Assembly: GCA_947461435.1 (NCBI GenBank)
Contig: CANHLE010000003.1
Span: 1-64,000 of the forward strand
Reading direction: 5' to 3'
From: Paracoccaceae bacterium
GTDB taxonomy: Bacteria > Pseudomonadota > Alphaproteobacteria > Rhodobacterales > Rhodobacteraceae
Length of the DNA stretch: 64,000 bases
In this document: piece by piece, positions 26,167 through 34,312 of the stretch
How the letters are laid out: the number at the start of each line of letters is the position of its first letter
Numbering within the stretch: position 1 is the first letter of the stretch
The notes under the pieces: model-generated
What the model was told of the DNA's origin: nothing
Database searches by the model: none
What the model saw: only the letters and a program-made list of their open reading frames with translations
Position numbers and translations under genes: made by a program

Positions 26167-27192
26167 TTACTTTTGCAGCTCTGTCCAGATTGCGGTCATG
26201 TATTCCTGAGCCTTGGGCGAGCAGGTTGGAATGAACTTTCCTGCGGCCTTGAACTCTTCTGGGATCACAACTTCGGGCGCTGTCTTCATGTCTTCTGGCA
26301 TGAAGGCTTCGGATCCGGCGATGCCGTTCGCATAGCGCGCAAAGGCCGAGATCATGCCGGCATTTTCAGGCTCTGCGATGAAGTTCAGGAACTTGTAGGC
26401 TTCTTCGACGTTCTGCGCATCTTTCAGAAGAGCGACCGAATCCATCCAGACCGGATACCCTTCTTTTGGATAGCCATAGGCGGCGGTTGGCAGGGCCAGA
26501 CGGATCCGCATGGTGGATCCGTTCCAGTTGACCGAGGCCTTCCATTCGCCCGATGACATCTTTTCCGTGGCGCCGTAATCCATCGAAATCCAGTTCGGCT
26601 TGGCTGCCAGCAGGGCATCGCGGGCTTTTTTCAGCACGGCGGTGTCTTCGGAACATGGCTCTCCGCCAGCCCACATCACGGCCAGGTTCACGACATCGTT
26701 CATTTCAGGAACGATGTTGATTTTGCCAACCAGTTCCGGCGGAACGTTCAGGAAGACATCAGAGGTATTGATGTCACCGCTGTAGACGGCGGTATCGACG
26801 GCGATCCCGGTCGTGCCCCACTGCCATGGAATGGTCAAGGTGCGGCCCGGATCCCAGGCAACATCCATCCACTCGGGTGCGATGTTGGCATGGTTCGGGA
26901 TCTTTGACAGGTCCAAGGGAACAATCAGACCCTTTTCTGCATAGATCGGCACATATTGGTGGGTCGGCACCACGAGGTCAAAGCCATGGCCGCCCGCTTC
27001 GATTTTCGCCAGCGCCGCATCATTGCTGTCGTAGTCGGTGACGGTGACCTTGATACCGGTTTCGGCTTCGAATTTGGCAAGCAATTCGGGGCTGGTGTAG
27101 TTGCCCCAGTTGAACAATTGCAGTTGGCCTTCGGCGCTGGCAAGCGAACTTGTTGCCAGAAGAAGGGCCGTTGCTGTCAGTAGTTTTTTCAT
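26167..27192 (-). CDS. Polyamine-type ABC transporter, periplasmic binding protein
   Basis: 341 residues. The signal peptide MKKLLTATALLLATSSLASA is cleaved before EGQLQLFNWGNYTSPELLAK, the usual start of PotD/PotF-type proteins. The central TLTIPWQWGTTGIAVDTAVY is another landmark. It captures a cationic substrate such as spermidine or putrescine in the periplasm for the two permeases and ATPase encoded upstream in the same operon. The flanking amidases hint that amide-linked amines may be the natural substrate. Hairpins follow its stop. Confidence 0.9.
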   Translation of the reverse strand: MKKLLTATALLLATSSLASAEGQLQLFNWGNYTSPELLAKFEAETGIKVTVTDYDSNDAALAKIEAGGHGFDLVVPTHQYVPIYAEKGLIVPLDLSKIPNHANIAPEWMDVAWDPGRTLTIPWQWGTTGIAVDTAVYSGDINTSDVFLNVPPELVGKINIVPEMNDVVNLAVMWAGGEPCSEDTAVLKKARDALLAAKPNWISMDYGATEKMSSGEWKASVNWNGSTMRIRLALPTAAYGYPKEGYPVWMDSVALLKDAQNVEEAYKFLNFIAEPENAGMISAFARYANGIAGSEAFMPEDMKTAPEVVIPEEFKAAGKFIPTCSPKAQEYMTAIWTELQK

Positions 27193-27220
27193 AGCAGGCT
27201 CCCTGGTTTTCGGATTTTGG

Positions 27221-28024
27221 TTAGTCGTTCTTGCGGGTCAAAAGGAAAAAGGCGGTCAACAAAAGCACCGTGAGTGCCAGCAAGACCGACGAGATGGCGT
27301 TCACCTCGGGTGTCATCACACGGCGCAGTTGGCCCATCATGTAGGTTGGCAGCGTATCCTGTCCGCCTGATTTCACAAACTCGGTAATCACCACATCATC
27401 AAGAGAAATCACGAAGGCCAGCATGGCCCCTGCGATGATGCCCGGTGCCAGAAGCGGCAGGGTGACCCGGCGAAATGTCATCCATGGGGTGGCGTAAAGG
27501 TCGGCGGCTGCGGTTTCCAACGACAGGTCCATCCCTTCCAATCTGGCGCGGATCGGCAGGTAGGCAAAGGGAATGCAAAAGGCCGAATGGGCGGCAATCA
27601 GATAGCCCAGACCTTGATAGCCTGTTGCGACCTTGATGGAGGCGAAGAAAATCAGCAGGGCCACGGCGGTGACGATTTCAGGCACCATCAAGGGTTGGTT
27701 GATCATGACATAGATGAAGGTTTGCCCGCGAAAGGACTTGCGGCGTGTGGTGCCAAGGGCGGCAAGGGTGGCGCAAAACGTGGCGATGATCGACGCCGAG
27801 ACAGCAATTCCCAGCGAACGCAAGGTTGCCGACTGAACCGCATCATTCTGCCAGGCCGTGCCATACCATCTGAACGAAAACCCCTCCCACAGGCCAGAGG
27901 TTGTTCCTGCGTTGAACGAATAGACCACCAGGACGGCGATGGGCAGATAGAGAAGCGCAAAAACCAAGAGGGCGATTTGCGTGAACCCCGGAAGGTGAGA
28001 GGCCGAAAAATTGCGATCAGCCAT
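27221..28024 (-). CDS. Polyamine-type ABC transporter permease (PotC/PotI-like)
   Basis: 267 residues, six predicted transmembrane helices. The binding-protein-dependent transport signature (EAA loop) is visible as LETAAADLYATPWMTFRRVT, followed by LPLLAPGIIAGAMLAFVIS. The FxxxFxY-type N-terminus LLYLPIAVLVVYSFNAG is typical of PotC. The start at 28024 has GGGAG 8 nt upstream and overlaps the end of the first permease gene by 8 bp; an earlier ATG at 28054 is less likely. Forms the inner-membrane channel with the other permease. Confidence 0.9.
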   Translation of the reverse strand: MADRNFSASHLPGFTQIALLVFALLYLPIAVLVVYSFNAGTTSGLWEGFSFRWYGTAWQNDAVQSATLRSLGIAVSASIIATFCATLAALGTTRRKSFRGQTFIYVMINQPLMVPEIVTAVALLIFFASIKVATGYQGLGYLIAAHSAFCIPFAYLPIRARLEGMDLSLETAAADLYATPWMTFRRVTLPLLAPGIIAGAMLAFVISLDDVVITEFVKSGGQDTLPTYMMGQLRRVMTPEVNAISSVLLALTVLLLTAFFLLTRKND

Positions 28025-28928
28025 GCGACGTCTCCCGGTTGGCGGCGCGCACATAGACCAAAAGGGCGACGGTGACGATCACCAGCAGGGTCATCGACAA
28101 GGCCGCCCCCAAGGGCCAGTTGCGCCCTTGTCCGAACTGCAACTCGATGAAATTGCCGATCATCATGTTTTTGCCCCCCCCCAAGATGCGCGGGGTCACG
28201 ACCGCCCCCAAAGAGGGCACAAAGACCAAGATGGATCCGGCGATGACCCCGGGCCGGACGATGGGCAGGATCACGCGGCGCAAAACCGCAAAACGGCTGG
28301 CGTACAGATCATAGGCGGCTTCGATTAGGCGCATGTCGAAGCGGTCAATCGCGGCAAAAAGTGGCAAGACCATCAGGGGCAGAAAGACATAGGCCATGCC
28401 GATGAAGACCGCCGTATCGGTATAGGTGATCTGAAACGGCACGGTGATCAGTCCCGACCACAGCAGGACGGTGTTGATGACCCCTTCGTTCCGGATCACC
28501 TCAAAGATCGCGACGGTGCGGATCAACAGATTGGTCCAAAAGGGAATCGTGATCAGGAAAAGCCAAAGGGGCCGGGATTTGGGTGGGCGGGTTGCAATGA
28601 ACCAAGCAGTTGGAAACCCGATCAGCAGCGTCAACAAAGTGGTCAGGATCGAGAGTTTCACAGACCGCCAAAAGATCGTCAGATGCGCGTCAGCCCAGAC
28701 AAAGACGCCCGGATCGAAGATGTCTTCGGAATACAGGATTGACCGCCAACCTTCGAGGCTGAACACGCCCTCGACATTGCCATATTGGCCTTTGGTCAGG
28801 AAGGAATAGACCAGCATGATCAACAGCGGGCCACAGGCTGCGAAGGTCAACACAAAGATGGCGGGGGCAGACAGCAGCCAGGCGCTGCGCACCGAGGCCT
28901 TGTCGCGGGAGTCTTCGGCGGCGCTCAT
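28017..28928 (-). CDS. Polyamine-type ABC transporter permease (PotB/PotH-like)
   Basis: 303 residues with six predicted transmembrane helices. N-terminal LLSAPAIFVLTFAACGPLLI is helix 1. The EAA loop reads LIEAAYDLYASRFAVLRRVI, followed by LPIVRPGVIAGSILVFVPSL. The start MSAAEDSRDK at 28928 lies 2 nt after the ATPase stop, so the genes are tightly coupled; a longer frame to 29069 would overlap the ATPase by 140 bp and is rejected. Works with the second permease as the transmembrane pair. Confidence 0.9.
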   Translation of the reverse strand: MSAAEDSRDKASVRSAWLLSAPAIFVLTFAACGPLLIMLVYSFLTKGQYGNVEGVFSLEGWRSILYSEDIFDPGVFVWADAHLTIFWRSVKLSILTTLLTLLIGFPTAWFIATRPPKSRPLWLFLITIPFWTNLLIRTVAIFEVIRNEGVINTVLLWSGLITVPFQITYTDTAVFIGMAYVFLPLMVLPLFAAIDRFDMRLIEAAYDLYASRFAVLRRVILPIVRPGVIAGSILVFVPSLGAVVTPRILGGGKNMMIGNFIELQFGQGRNWPLGAALSMTLLVIVTVALLVYVRAANRETSHG

Positions 28929-28930
28929 GA

Positions 28931-29998
28931 TCAATCCGCCAGAACTTGGGCCGCGCCGGGCACAAAACGCAGGGCAACCGATTGCCCCTTTTGAAGGCCG
29001 ACTTCGCCGTTGGAGGGGCTTTGCAACCGCGCGATCACTTCGGCCCCATCGGCCAAAGACAGATAGCAATGCGTATCGGTGCCAAAGTAGACCAGATTTG
29101 AAACCTGTGCCGCGATGGCCCCAGGCTCTGCCGCGTCGGCGAGCCGCACCTGTTCAGGGCGGATGGTAAGGGTTGTGGGGCCCGATCCTGCAAGGCCAGA
29201 CATTTCCACCATCGCACCGCATCCAAGCCTGACCCCGCCGGGAACGACCGTGGCGGGCAGGAAGTTGGTCTCGCCGATGAAGGAGGCCACAAAGCGATTG
29301 CGCGGCGCTGTGTAAATCTCGCGCGGGGAGCCGACCTGCTGCAATTTGCCGGACGACATCACGCCGACGCGGTCTGACATGGTCAAGGCTTCTTCCTGAT
29401 CGTGGGTCACGAAAACAAAGGTGATGCCGGTTTCAAGTTGCAGCCGCTTCAGTTCGATCTGCATTTCCTTGCGTAGCTTGTAGTCGAGCGCGGAGAGAGG
29501 TTCGTCCAGCAGCAGGACCTTGGGCTGCGGCGCAAGGGCCCGCGCCAGCGCGACGCGCTGCTGTTGGCCGCCCGACAGCTGCGATGTCTTTCGTCCGGCC
29601 ATCGCATCCAACTGCACCAAGGCAATCATCTTTTCAGTGCGTGCCTTTACTTCGGCAGCGGGTTTGCCCAGCATTTGAAGGCCAAAAGCGATGTTTTGTG
29701 CCACGGTCAGGTGCGGGAACAGGGCATAGCTTTGAAACACCGTGTTCACGGGCCGTTGGTTGGGCGGCAAATAGGTGATGTCTGCGCCGTCCAACAAGAT
29801 TGTTCCATCGGTGGGCATTTCGAACCCGGCGATCAGGCGCAACAGCGTGGTCTTTCCACATCCCGAGGGGCCCAGAAGTGTAAAGAATTCCCCTTTGCGA
29901 ATCTCGACAGAAACGTCGTCCAGCGCGCGCACGGCCCCGTCGCCTTGTCCAAAGGCCTTCACGACATGGCGGGCCTCGATGGCTGTATCCGTGCTCAA
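28931..29998 (-). CDS. Polyamine-type ABC transporter ATP-binding protein (PotA-like)
   Basis: About 355 residues. Walker [16 protein letters not shown], signature [18 protein letters not shown], Walker [13 protein letters not shown] and the switch His in VTHDQEEAL are all present, followed by the C-terminal TOBE regulatory domain of PotA-type ATPases. I choose the TTG at 29998 because AGGAG lies 9 nt before it and the protein then begins about ten residues before [13 protein letters not shown] codons at 30040 and 30055 lack a good ribosome-binding site. It energises uptake by the two permeases downstream. Confidence 0.9.
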   Translation of the reverse strand: MSTDTAIEARHVVKAFGQGDGAVRALDDVSVEIRKGEFFTLLGPSGCGKTTLLRLIAGFEMPTDGTILLDGADITYLPPNQRPVNTVFQSYALFPHLTVAQNIAFGLQMLGKPAAEVKARTEKMIALVQLDAMAGRKTSQLSGGQQQRVALARALAPQPKVLLLDEPLSALDYKLRKEMQIELKRLQLETGITFVFVTHDQEEALTMSDRVGVMSSGKLQQVGSPREIYTAPRNRFVASFIGETNFLPATVVPGGVRLGCGAMVEMSGLAGSGPTTLTIRPEQVRLADAAEPGAIAAQVSNLVYFGTDTHCYLSLADGAEVIARLQSPSNGEVGLQKGQSVALRFVPGAAQVLAD

Positions 29999-30061
29999 GG
30001 TGACTCGCTCCTGTTTGTTTTGATCATATTGAAAGGGCATTTCTCTGCCATGCAAGAAAAT

Positions 30062-31504
30062 TCACTGGCCCTGCGCCATAGGGGCGCGTCTTGCACGCCA
30101 TGGTTGAGCCTGCTCAAGTTCTGAGCACAGGCTGATCAATTCTTCATCTTGTCCGAAAGGCGCGGCCAGATGAACCCCGATCGGAAGGCCCGTGGACGAC
30201 CACCCCAAGGGAAGACTTGCGGCAGGTTGGCCGGAGGCGTTGAAGATGGCGCAGAATGGAGAATAGGCGAAAATCCCGTTTGGTCCGATGCGGAAATCAA
30301 CATAATCGGTTGTCTTGTGGCTGAACCTGCCGACCTTGGCGGGCGGCTCTGCCAAGGTGGCGGACAACAGAATGTCAAAGTGACCGTCAAAGGCCGCAGC
30401 CATATCGCGGCCAAAGGCGTGGATTTCGCCGACCGCCTGCAAATAGCGGGTGGGATGCAAGGTTTCAGCATAGGCGCAAGCCCCCCGGCTGACGCCTTCG
30501 ACCAGCGTGTCATCAAGGGTTCGCCCCTTCAGGGCCGAGCGGATGGACAGGGCGCTTCCCACTGCGACGATGTCGGTCCAGGCGCGCATCATGCCCTTGA
30601 AATCGGCCTTGGGAAGGGCCGGCGCCACATGGTGGCCAAGACTTTCCAGCAACCGGCCGGTGGCGCGCACCGCCTCGGCCACGTCGGGATCGATCGGGTC
30701 TGCGGTGAAGGTCGTATCGCAGATCCCGACGCGCAGGCGGCGCGGGGGGCGGCTGATGGCGTCCGCGTGCCCGCGGGCAAGGGGCGGGGCGGCATAGGGT
30801 GCCCCCAGATCGGCGCCTTCGCAGGCATCCAGCATTCGGGCGGTATCGCGCACAGAGCGGGTCAGGAACCCGTCAATGGCCATGCCCGCCCAGCCTTCGC
30901 CGGCATAGGGGCCGTCGGGCAACCGGGCGCGGGTGGGTTTGAACCCAAACAGGCCGCAGCTTGAGGCGGGGATACGCACCGATCCGCCGCCGTCTGATCC
31001 ATGGGCGAAAGCCACGATTCCGGCAGCCACGGCAGCGCCCGCGCCCCCTGAGGAGCCCCCCGAGGTATGATCCAAATTCCACGGGTTGCGGGTTGGGCCG
31101 CCGTATACGGCCGCTTCGGTGGCACCGCCGATGCCGCCTTCGGGGCTTGTGGTTCGTCCGAAGGTGACAAGGCCCGTGGCGCGCATGCGGGTGTAGATCG
31201 CCGAATCGAGGGAATAGCGGGTGTTGGCAAACAGACGCGAGCCGTTGTGACTGGGAAAATCGCGCGCTTCGGCCCCCAGATCCTTGAGCAAGAAGGGCAC
31301 ACCGCGGAACGGACCCGCAGGCAGCCCTTCGGCGATAGCCCGGCGCGCCACGTCTTCCTGAATCAAAACGACCGCATTCAGGGCTGGGTTGCGCGCCTCT
31401 ACTGCGGCGAGGGCTGCATCCAGCAGTTCGCTTGGCGACACCTCGCCCGAGGCGACCCAAGCCGCCAGTTCCGTTGCATCTTGTGCGCCCAGATCGCCGA
31501 TCAT
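30062..31504 (-). CDS. Amidase (amidase-signature family)
   Basis: 480 residues. The triad is Lys74 ([11 protein letters not shown]), Ser151 ([15 protein letters not shown]) and Ser175 ([14 protein letters not shown]), with the same spacing as the other amidase of this cluster. AGGAG stands 6 nt before the ATG at 31504. It is the first gene of the transport operon; its stop lies about 60 bp before the ATPase start. Relatives include aryl-acylamidases and 6-aminohexanoate-cyclic-dimer hydrolases, so the substrate could be an N-acylated or cyclic amide. The two amidases are clearly different sequences, not a recent duplication. Confidence 0.87.
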   Translation of the reverse strand: MIGDLGAQDATELAAWVASGEVSPSELLDAALAAVEARNPALNAVVLIQEDVARRAIAEGLPAGPFRGVPFLLKDLGAEARDFPSHNGSRLFANTRYSLDSAIYTRMRATGLVTFGRTTSPEGGIGGATEAAVYGGPTRNPWNLDHTSGGSSGGAGAAVAAGIVAFAHGSDGGGSVRIPASSCGLFGFKPTRARLPDGPYAGEGWAGMAIDGFLTRSVRDTARMLDACEGADLGAPYAAPPLARGHADAISRPPRRLRVGICDTTFTADPIDPDVAEAVRATGRLLESLGHHVAPALPKADFKGMMRAWTDIVAVGSALSIRSALKGRTLDDTLVEGVSRGACAYAETLHPTRYLQAVGEIHAFGRDMAAAFDGHFDILLSATLAEPPAKVGRFSHKTTDYVDFRIGPNGIFAYSPFCAIFNASGQPAASLPLGWSSTGLPIGVHLAAPFGQDEELISLCSELEQAQPWRARRAPMAQGQ

Positions 31505-31604
31505 CGTCTTGCTCCTATCCGTTCGCTGTACAGTGGCCGTCCAAGCCCGTTTGTGCCATTCTGCCCGCGCCATGGGACAGGTCGCAATCGGGGCAAATGG
31601 CGAT

Positions 31605-31907
31605 TCAGGGTGTGATCGTCAGTTCTTGCCGCAAGCTTCCATCCGGGCGGAAGATCAGGAAACGGCTGTCTTGTGTCACCACGCCGATCCATCCCGGACC
31701 TTGGGTGATCGACAAGGGCTTTGCGCCTTGGGGGAGGGCCAAACTTTGCGGAAGCGCGGGCAAAACATTGCCATCGGGCATACGGGTGACAAGCAGGCCG
31801 ACCACGGTTATGACACCCACGATCATGGTGATCATCAAGACGGTCACCAAAGTTTTCAGAAATCTCAGTCCCGGCGGCAGCTGTGGCTCTTGTGTAGGAT
31901 CAGACAT
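31605..31907 (-). CDS. DUF6476 family protein, single membrane helix
   Basis: 100 residues: cytoplasmic N-terminus MSDPTQEPQLPPGLRFLKTL, one transmembrane helix (about 22-44, VLMITMIVGVITVVGLLVT), and a periplasmic beta-rich tail (GWIGVVTQDSRFLIFRPDGS). This is the layout of DUF6476, known mainly from Rhodobacterales and always close to rluD/rpoH-type neighbours. Its ATG (31907-31905) overlaps the ATG of rluD (31906-31908) on the opposite strand, so each gene's leader lies inside the other. Function unknown. Confidence 0.85.
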   Translation of the reverse strand: MSDPTQEPQLPPGLRFLKTLVTVLMITMIVGVITVVGLLVTRMPDGNVLPALPQSLALPQGAKPLSITQGPGWIGVVTQDSRFLIFRPDGSLRQELTITP

Positions 31908-32955
31908 GGCTTTCCTTTCAGGCGACGACGACGAGCTGGGCGAGGTCCTGCAGATCGTTCTGGGCGAAGACCCGCCCGAGCGTCTTGATAAGGCCCTTGC
32001 CGCTGCTGTGCCAGAGGACGCGGCGCTGTCACGCTCTCGGCTGATGAAGATGATTGCCGAAGGGGACGTCTTTCGGGACGGGATGGCCATCACCGATCCC
32101 AAGACAAAAGTGCATGCGGGAGAGGCTTATGCTCTGCGGCTAGCCCCGGCGATTGCGGTGGAAACGAAGGCCGAAGACATTCCGCTGACGGTCATCTGGG
32201 AGGACGGCGATCTGATCGTGATCGACAAGCCTGCCGGAATGGTTGTGCACCCGGCACCGGGAACACCCAGCGGCACCTTGGTGAACGCGCTGCTGCATCA
32301 TTGCGGCGATACCTTGTCGGGCATTGGCGGCGAACGGCGGCCGGGCATTGTGCACCGCATTGATAAAGACACCACGGGGCTTTTGGTTGTGGCCAAGTCG
32401 GACCGGGCCCATCACGGTTTGGCCGCCCAATTTGAGGCCCATACCGTCAATCGCCATTATATGGCGGTCGTCCATGGGGTGCCGTCCGCTTACGATCCGC
32501 GTCTGCGCGGGATGCGCGGTGTGACCTTTGAGGCGGGCGGTATCTTGCGCATCGCGACGCATTTGGCGCGCCACAAGACCGACCGTCAACGGCAGGCGGT
32601 TGTCTGGGATCAGGGCCGGCACGCGATCACGCGGGCGCATGTGGTGGAATCGTACCGCGATCAGGCCGCCTTGGTGGAATGTTGGCTTGAAACCGGGCGT
32701 ACCCATCAGATTCGGGTGCATATGGCCTATGGCGGGCATGGGTTGATCGGCGATCAAACCTATGGCGGCAAGCGGCGTTTGCCCGAAAAGCTGTTTGGTC
32801 CGGCGGCGGATTTGGCCAATGGCTTTGCCCGTCAGGCGCTGCATGCGGCGACCTTGGGCTTTGATCATCCCGTTACGGGCGAGACGCTGAAGTTCTCATC
32901 ACCTTTGCCGGGGGACATGGCGGCCTTGCTGGCGGGGCTGCGCGGCATGCCCTAA
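31906..32955 (+). CDS. rluD: RluA/RluD-family 23S rRNA pseudouridine synthase
   Basis: 349 residues. An N-terminal S4 RNA-binding domain (~24-75, ERLDKALAAAVPEDAALSRS) precedes a catalytic domain with HRIDKDTTGLLVVAKS, in which Asp153 is the catalytic nucleophile, and later GRTHQIRVHMAYGGHGLIGD. It isomerises uridines in 23S rRNA; RluD-type enzymes modify helix 69. A longer frame reaches 31432, but AGGATCAG before the ATG at 31906 and the family start support this choice. Its ATG overlaps that of the divergent DUF6476 gene; its stop overlaps the convergent membrane protein by 4 bp. Exact target (RluD against RluA/C) is a family-level call. Confidence 0.88.
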   Translation: MAFLSGDDDELGEVLQIVLGEDPPERLDKALAAAVPEDAALSRSRLMKMIAEGDVFRDGMAITDPKTKVHAGEAYALRLAPAIAVETKAEDIPLTVIWEDGDLIVIDKPAGMVVHPAPGTPSGTLVNALLHHCGDTLSGIGGERRPGIVHRIDKDTTGLLVVAKSDRAHHGLAAQFEAHTVNRHYMAVVHGVPSAYDPRLRGMRGVTFEAGGILRIATHLARHKTDRQRQAVVWDQGRHAITRAHVVESYRDQAALVECWLETGRTHQIRVHMAYGGHGLIGDQTYGGKRRLPEKLFGPAADLANGFARQALHAATLGFDHPVTGETLKFSSPLPGDMAALLAGLRGMP

Positions 32956-33401
32956 CGGGCGAGCCACCCCAGCGCCAAGGCTTTGCGTGAAACCCACAAC
33001 AAGCCTGCGGCAATCAGCACAACCAGGCTGAGGATAACAACCTGCGGTGTTCCAAGGGCGGCGAAAACCCCGTGAATTGCGTCCCCGATCCAAAGGGCGA
33101 TGTACCCAGCAAGGGACAGGGCGAAAACCAGAACCGACGTGGCCTTGCGCAAGGCAAGCAAGACGGCTCCCAAAACGCCGCCCAAGACGCCAACCGCAAA
33201 AGCCACCGTCATCCATGCCGGGTAGCCGAGCATGGCACTGGCCTGCTCGGCCGTCATGCCCGAGGCCGTCAAACTTTGCTGCGTGGCCCCAAGGCTGCCG
33301 ATGAATTGCACCAGACCGAACAGATTCCACGCGAGGCCAAGAGCCGCGGCGACCCAGAACCATTTTGCCGGCTTCGAAGAAAGGGTTGTTTCGGTTTGCA
33401 T
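32952..33401 (-). CDS. Four-helix membrane protein of unknown function
   Basis: 149 residues with four predicted transmembrane helices (about 13-36, 60-82, 88-108, 116-137). The first contains WFWVAAALGLAWNLFGLVQF and the second AFAVGVLGGVLGAVLLAL. It matches small hypothetical membrane proteins that often sit beside TetR regulators. The divergent TetR gene and the palindrome at 33451-33474 suggest this gene is under its control. Convergent with rluD, overlapping by 4 bp at the stops. No known transport motif. Confidence 0.75.
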   Translation of the reverse strand: MQTETTLSSKPAKWFWVAAALGLAWNLFGLVQFIGSLGATQQSLTASGMTAEQASAMLGYPAWMTVAFAVGVLGGVLGAVLLALRKATSVLVFALSLAGYIALWIGDAIHGVFAALGTPQVVILSLVVLIAAGLLWVSRKALALGWLAR

Positions 33402-33450
33402 TCTGACTTCATCTCCTAAGCTTGGGATTGCGGATGCGCGTTGGGTTGCT

Positions 33451-33474
33451 TAATGATTATGACCGCAATCATTA
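33451..33474. promoter_or_regulatory. Putative TetR operator (perfect inverted repeat)
   Basis: TAATGATT-N8-AATCATTA, a perfect 8-bp inverted repeat between the divergent membrane-protein and TetR genes. Size and place are typical of a TetR operator. A second pair, GATTGCGG (33426-33433) and CCGCAATC (33463-33470), overlaps its right half. Confidence 0.6.
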
Positions 33475-33490
33475 GATTGGGAGACGTGGC

Positions 33491-34078
33491 TTGGTCAAGC
33501 TTAACAAAGATGAGACCGAGAAAAATCATGCGGCGCTTATGGCGGCCGCAAGTGAAGACATTCGCAGAAATGGGATCGGCGCAGCATCCGTTGCCGACAT
33601 TGCAAAGTCGGCCGGGCTGACACACGGCGCTGTCTATCGCCGGTTTCCCAGCAAGGCGGCCCTTGCGGCCGAAGTCGTGACGCAAGACTTTGACAGAATC
33701 GTCAACCTTCTGACCCAGATGGCCAGCCTTGATGATGGATTTGCGGCCTATGTTACGGCCTATCTGGGCCCGGGCCACCGCGATTACTTTCCATGGGGTT
33801 GCCCGGCGGCGCCGCTCGCCTCGGAAATCGCGCGCGTCGAGATGGAAGTGCAACAGGCGTTCTGTGATGGGTTGAAGCGCAATCTTGATGGGATCGCCGC
33901 CCTGGACAAGGATGCCGACCGCACCGCGGCCCAGGCCCGCGCGATGGTTGCCCTTGCCACATTGGTCGGTTCCCTGTCCTTGGCCCGCGCGTGCAAGGCA
34001 AGTGATCCCGAATTGTCGGATGGATTCCTGACACAGGCGCGCGACGCACTTTTGCGCAACCGCAACCCGGAAACGTGA
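33491..34078 (+). CDS. TetR-family transcriptional regulator
   Basis: 195 residues. The TetR helix-turn-helix lies at ~14-60 (GIGAASVADIAKSAGLTHGA, VYRRFPSKAALAAEVV), followed by a helical ligand domain with a Cys in FPWGCPAAPLASEI. The start is a TTG at 33491 with GGGAG 7 nt upstream; an in-frame stop at 33473 rules out a longer protein, and the next ATG would remove part of the first helix. Divergent from the membrane protein, with a perfect inverted repeat between them, so it likely represses both genes in response to an unknown ligand. Confidence 0.88.
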   Translation: MVKLNKDETEKNHAALMAAASEDIRRNGIGAASVADIAKSAGLTHGAVYRRFPSKAALAAEVVTQDFDRIVNLLTQMASLDDGFAAYVTAYLGPGHRDYFPWGCPAAPLASEIARVEMEVQQAFCDGLKRNLDGIAALDKDADRTAAQARAMVALATLVGSLSLARACKASDPELSDGFLTQARDALLRNRNPET

Positions 34079-34312
34079 CCGACGGGCACTTGCTGCAAGA
34101 AAACACCGACTTTTCGGCGGAAATCCGCCGAGTGACCGCTCCCGCTGCAACGCAGCATATCCACAGAATTGGAACAGGTGTAATCGGACCGCTTGCCGCA
34201 GTGCCGGCGACCCATACGGAGCATCCGTTCGCCCCTGCCAGGGCATGCCCACTACTTCAATCGCCGGGTTTGCGATTTGATGCATCGGGCGGCACACCCC
34301 ACGTCATAACCA

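Noticed and set aside
31432-31905. N-terminal extension of rluD
   Set aside because: It overlaps the DUF6476 gene on the other strand and lacks similarity to pseudouridine synthases; the family start at 31906 is preferred.
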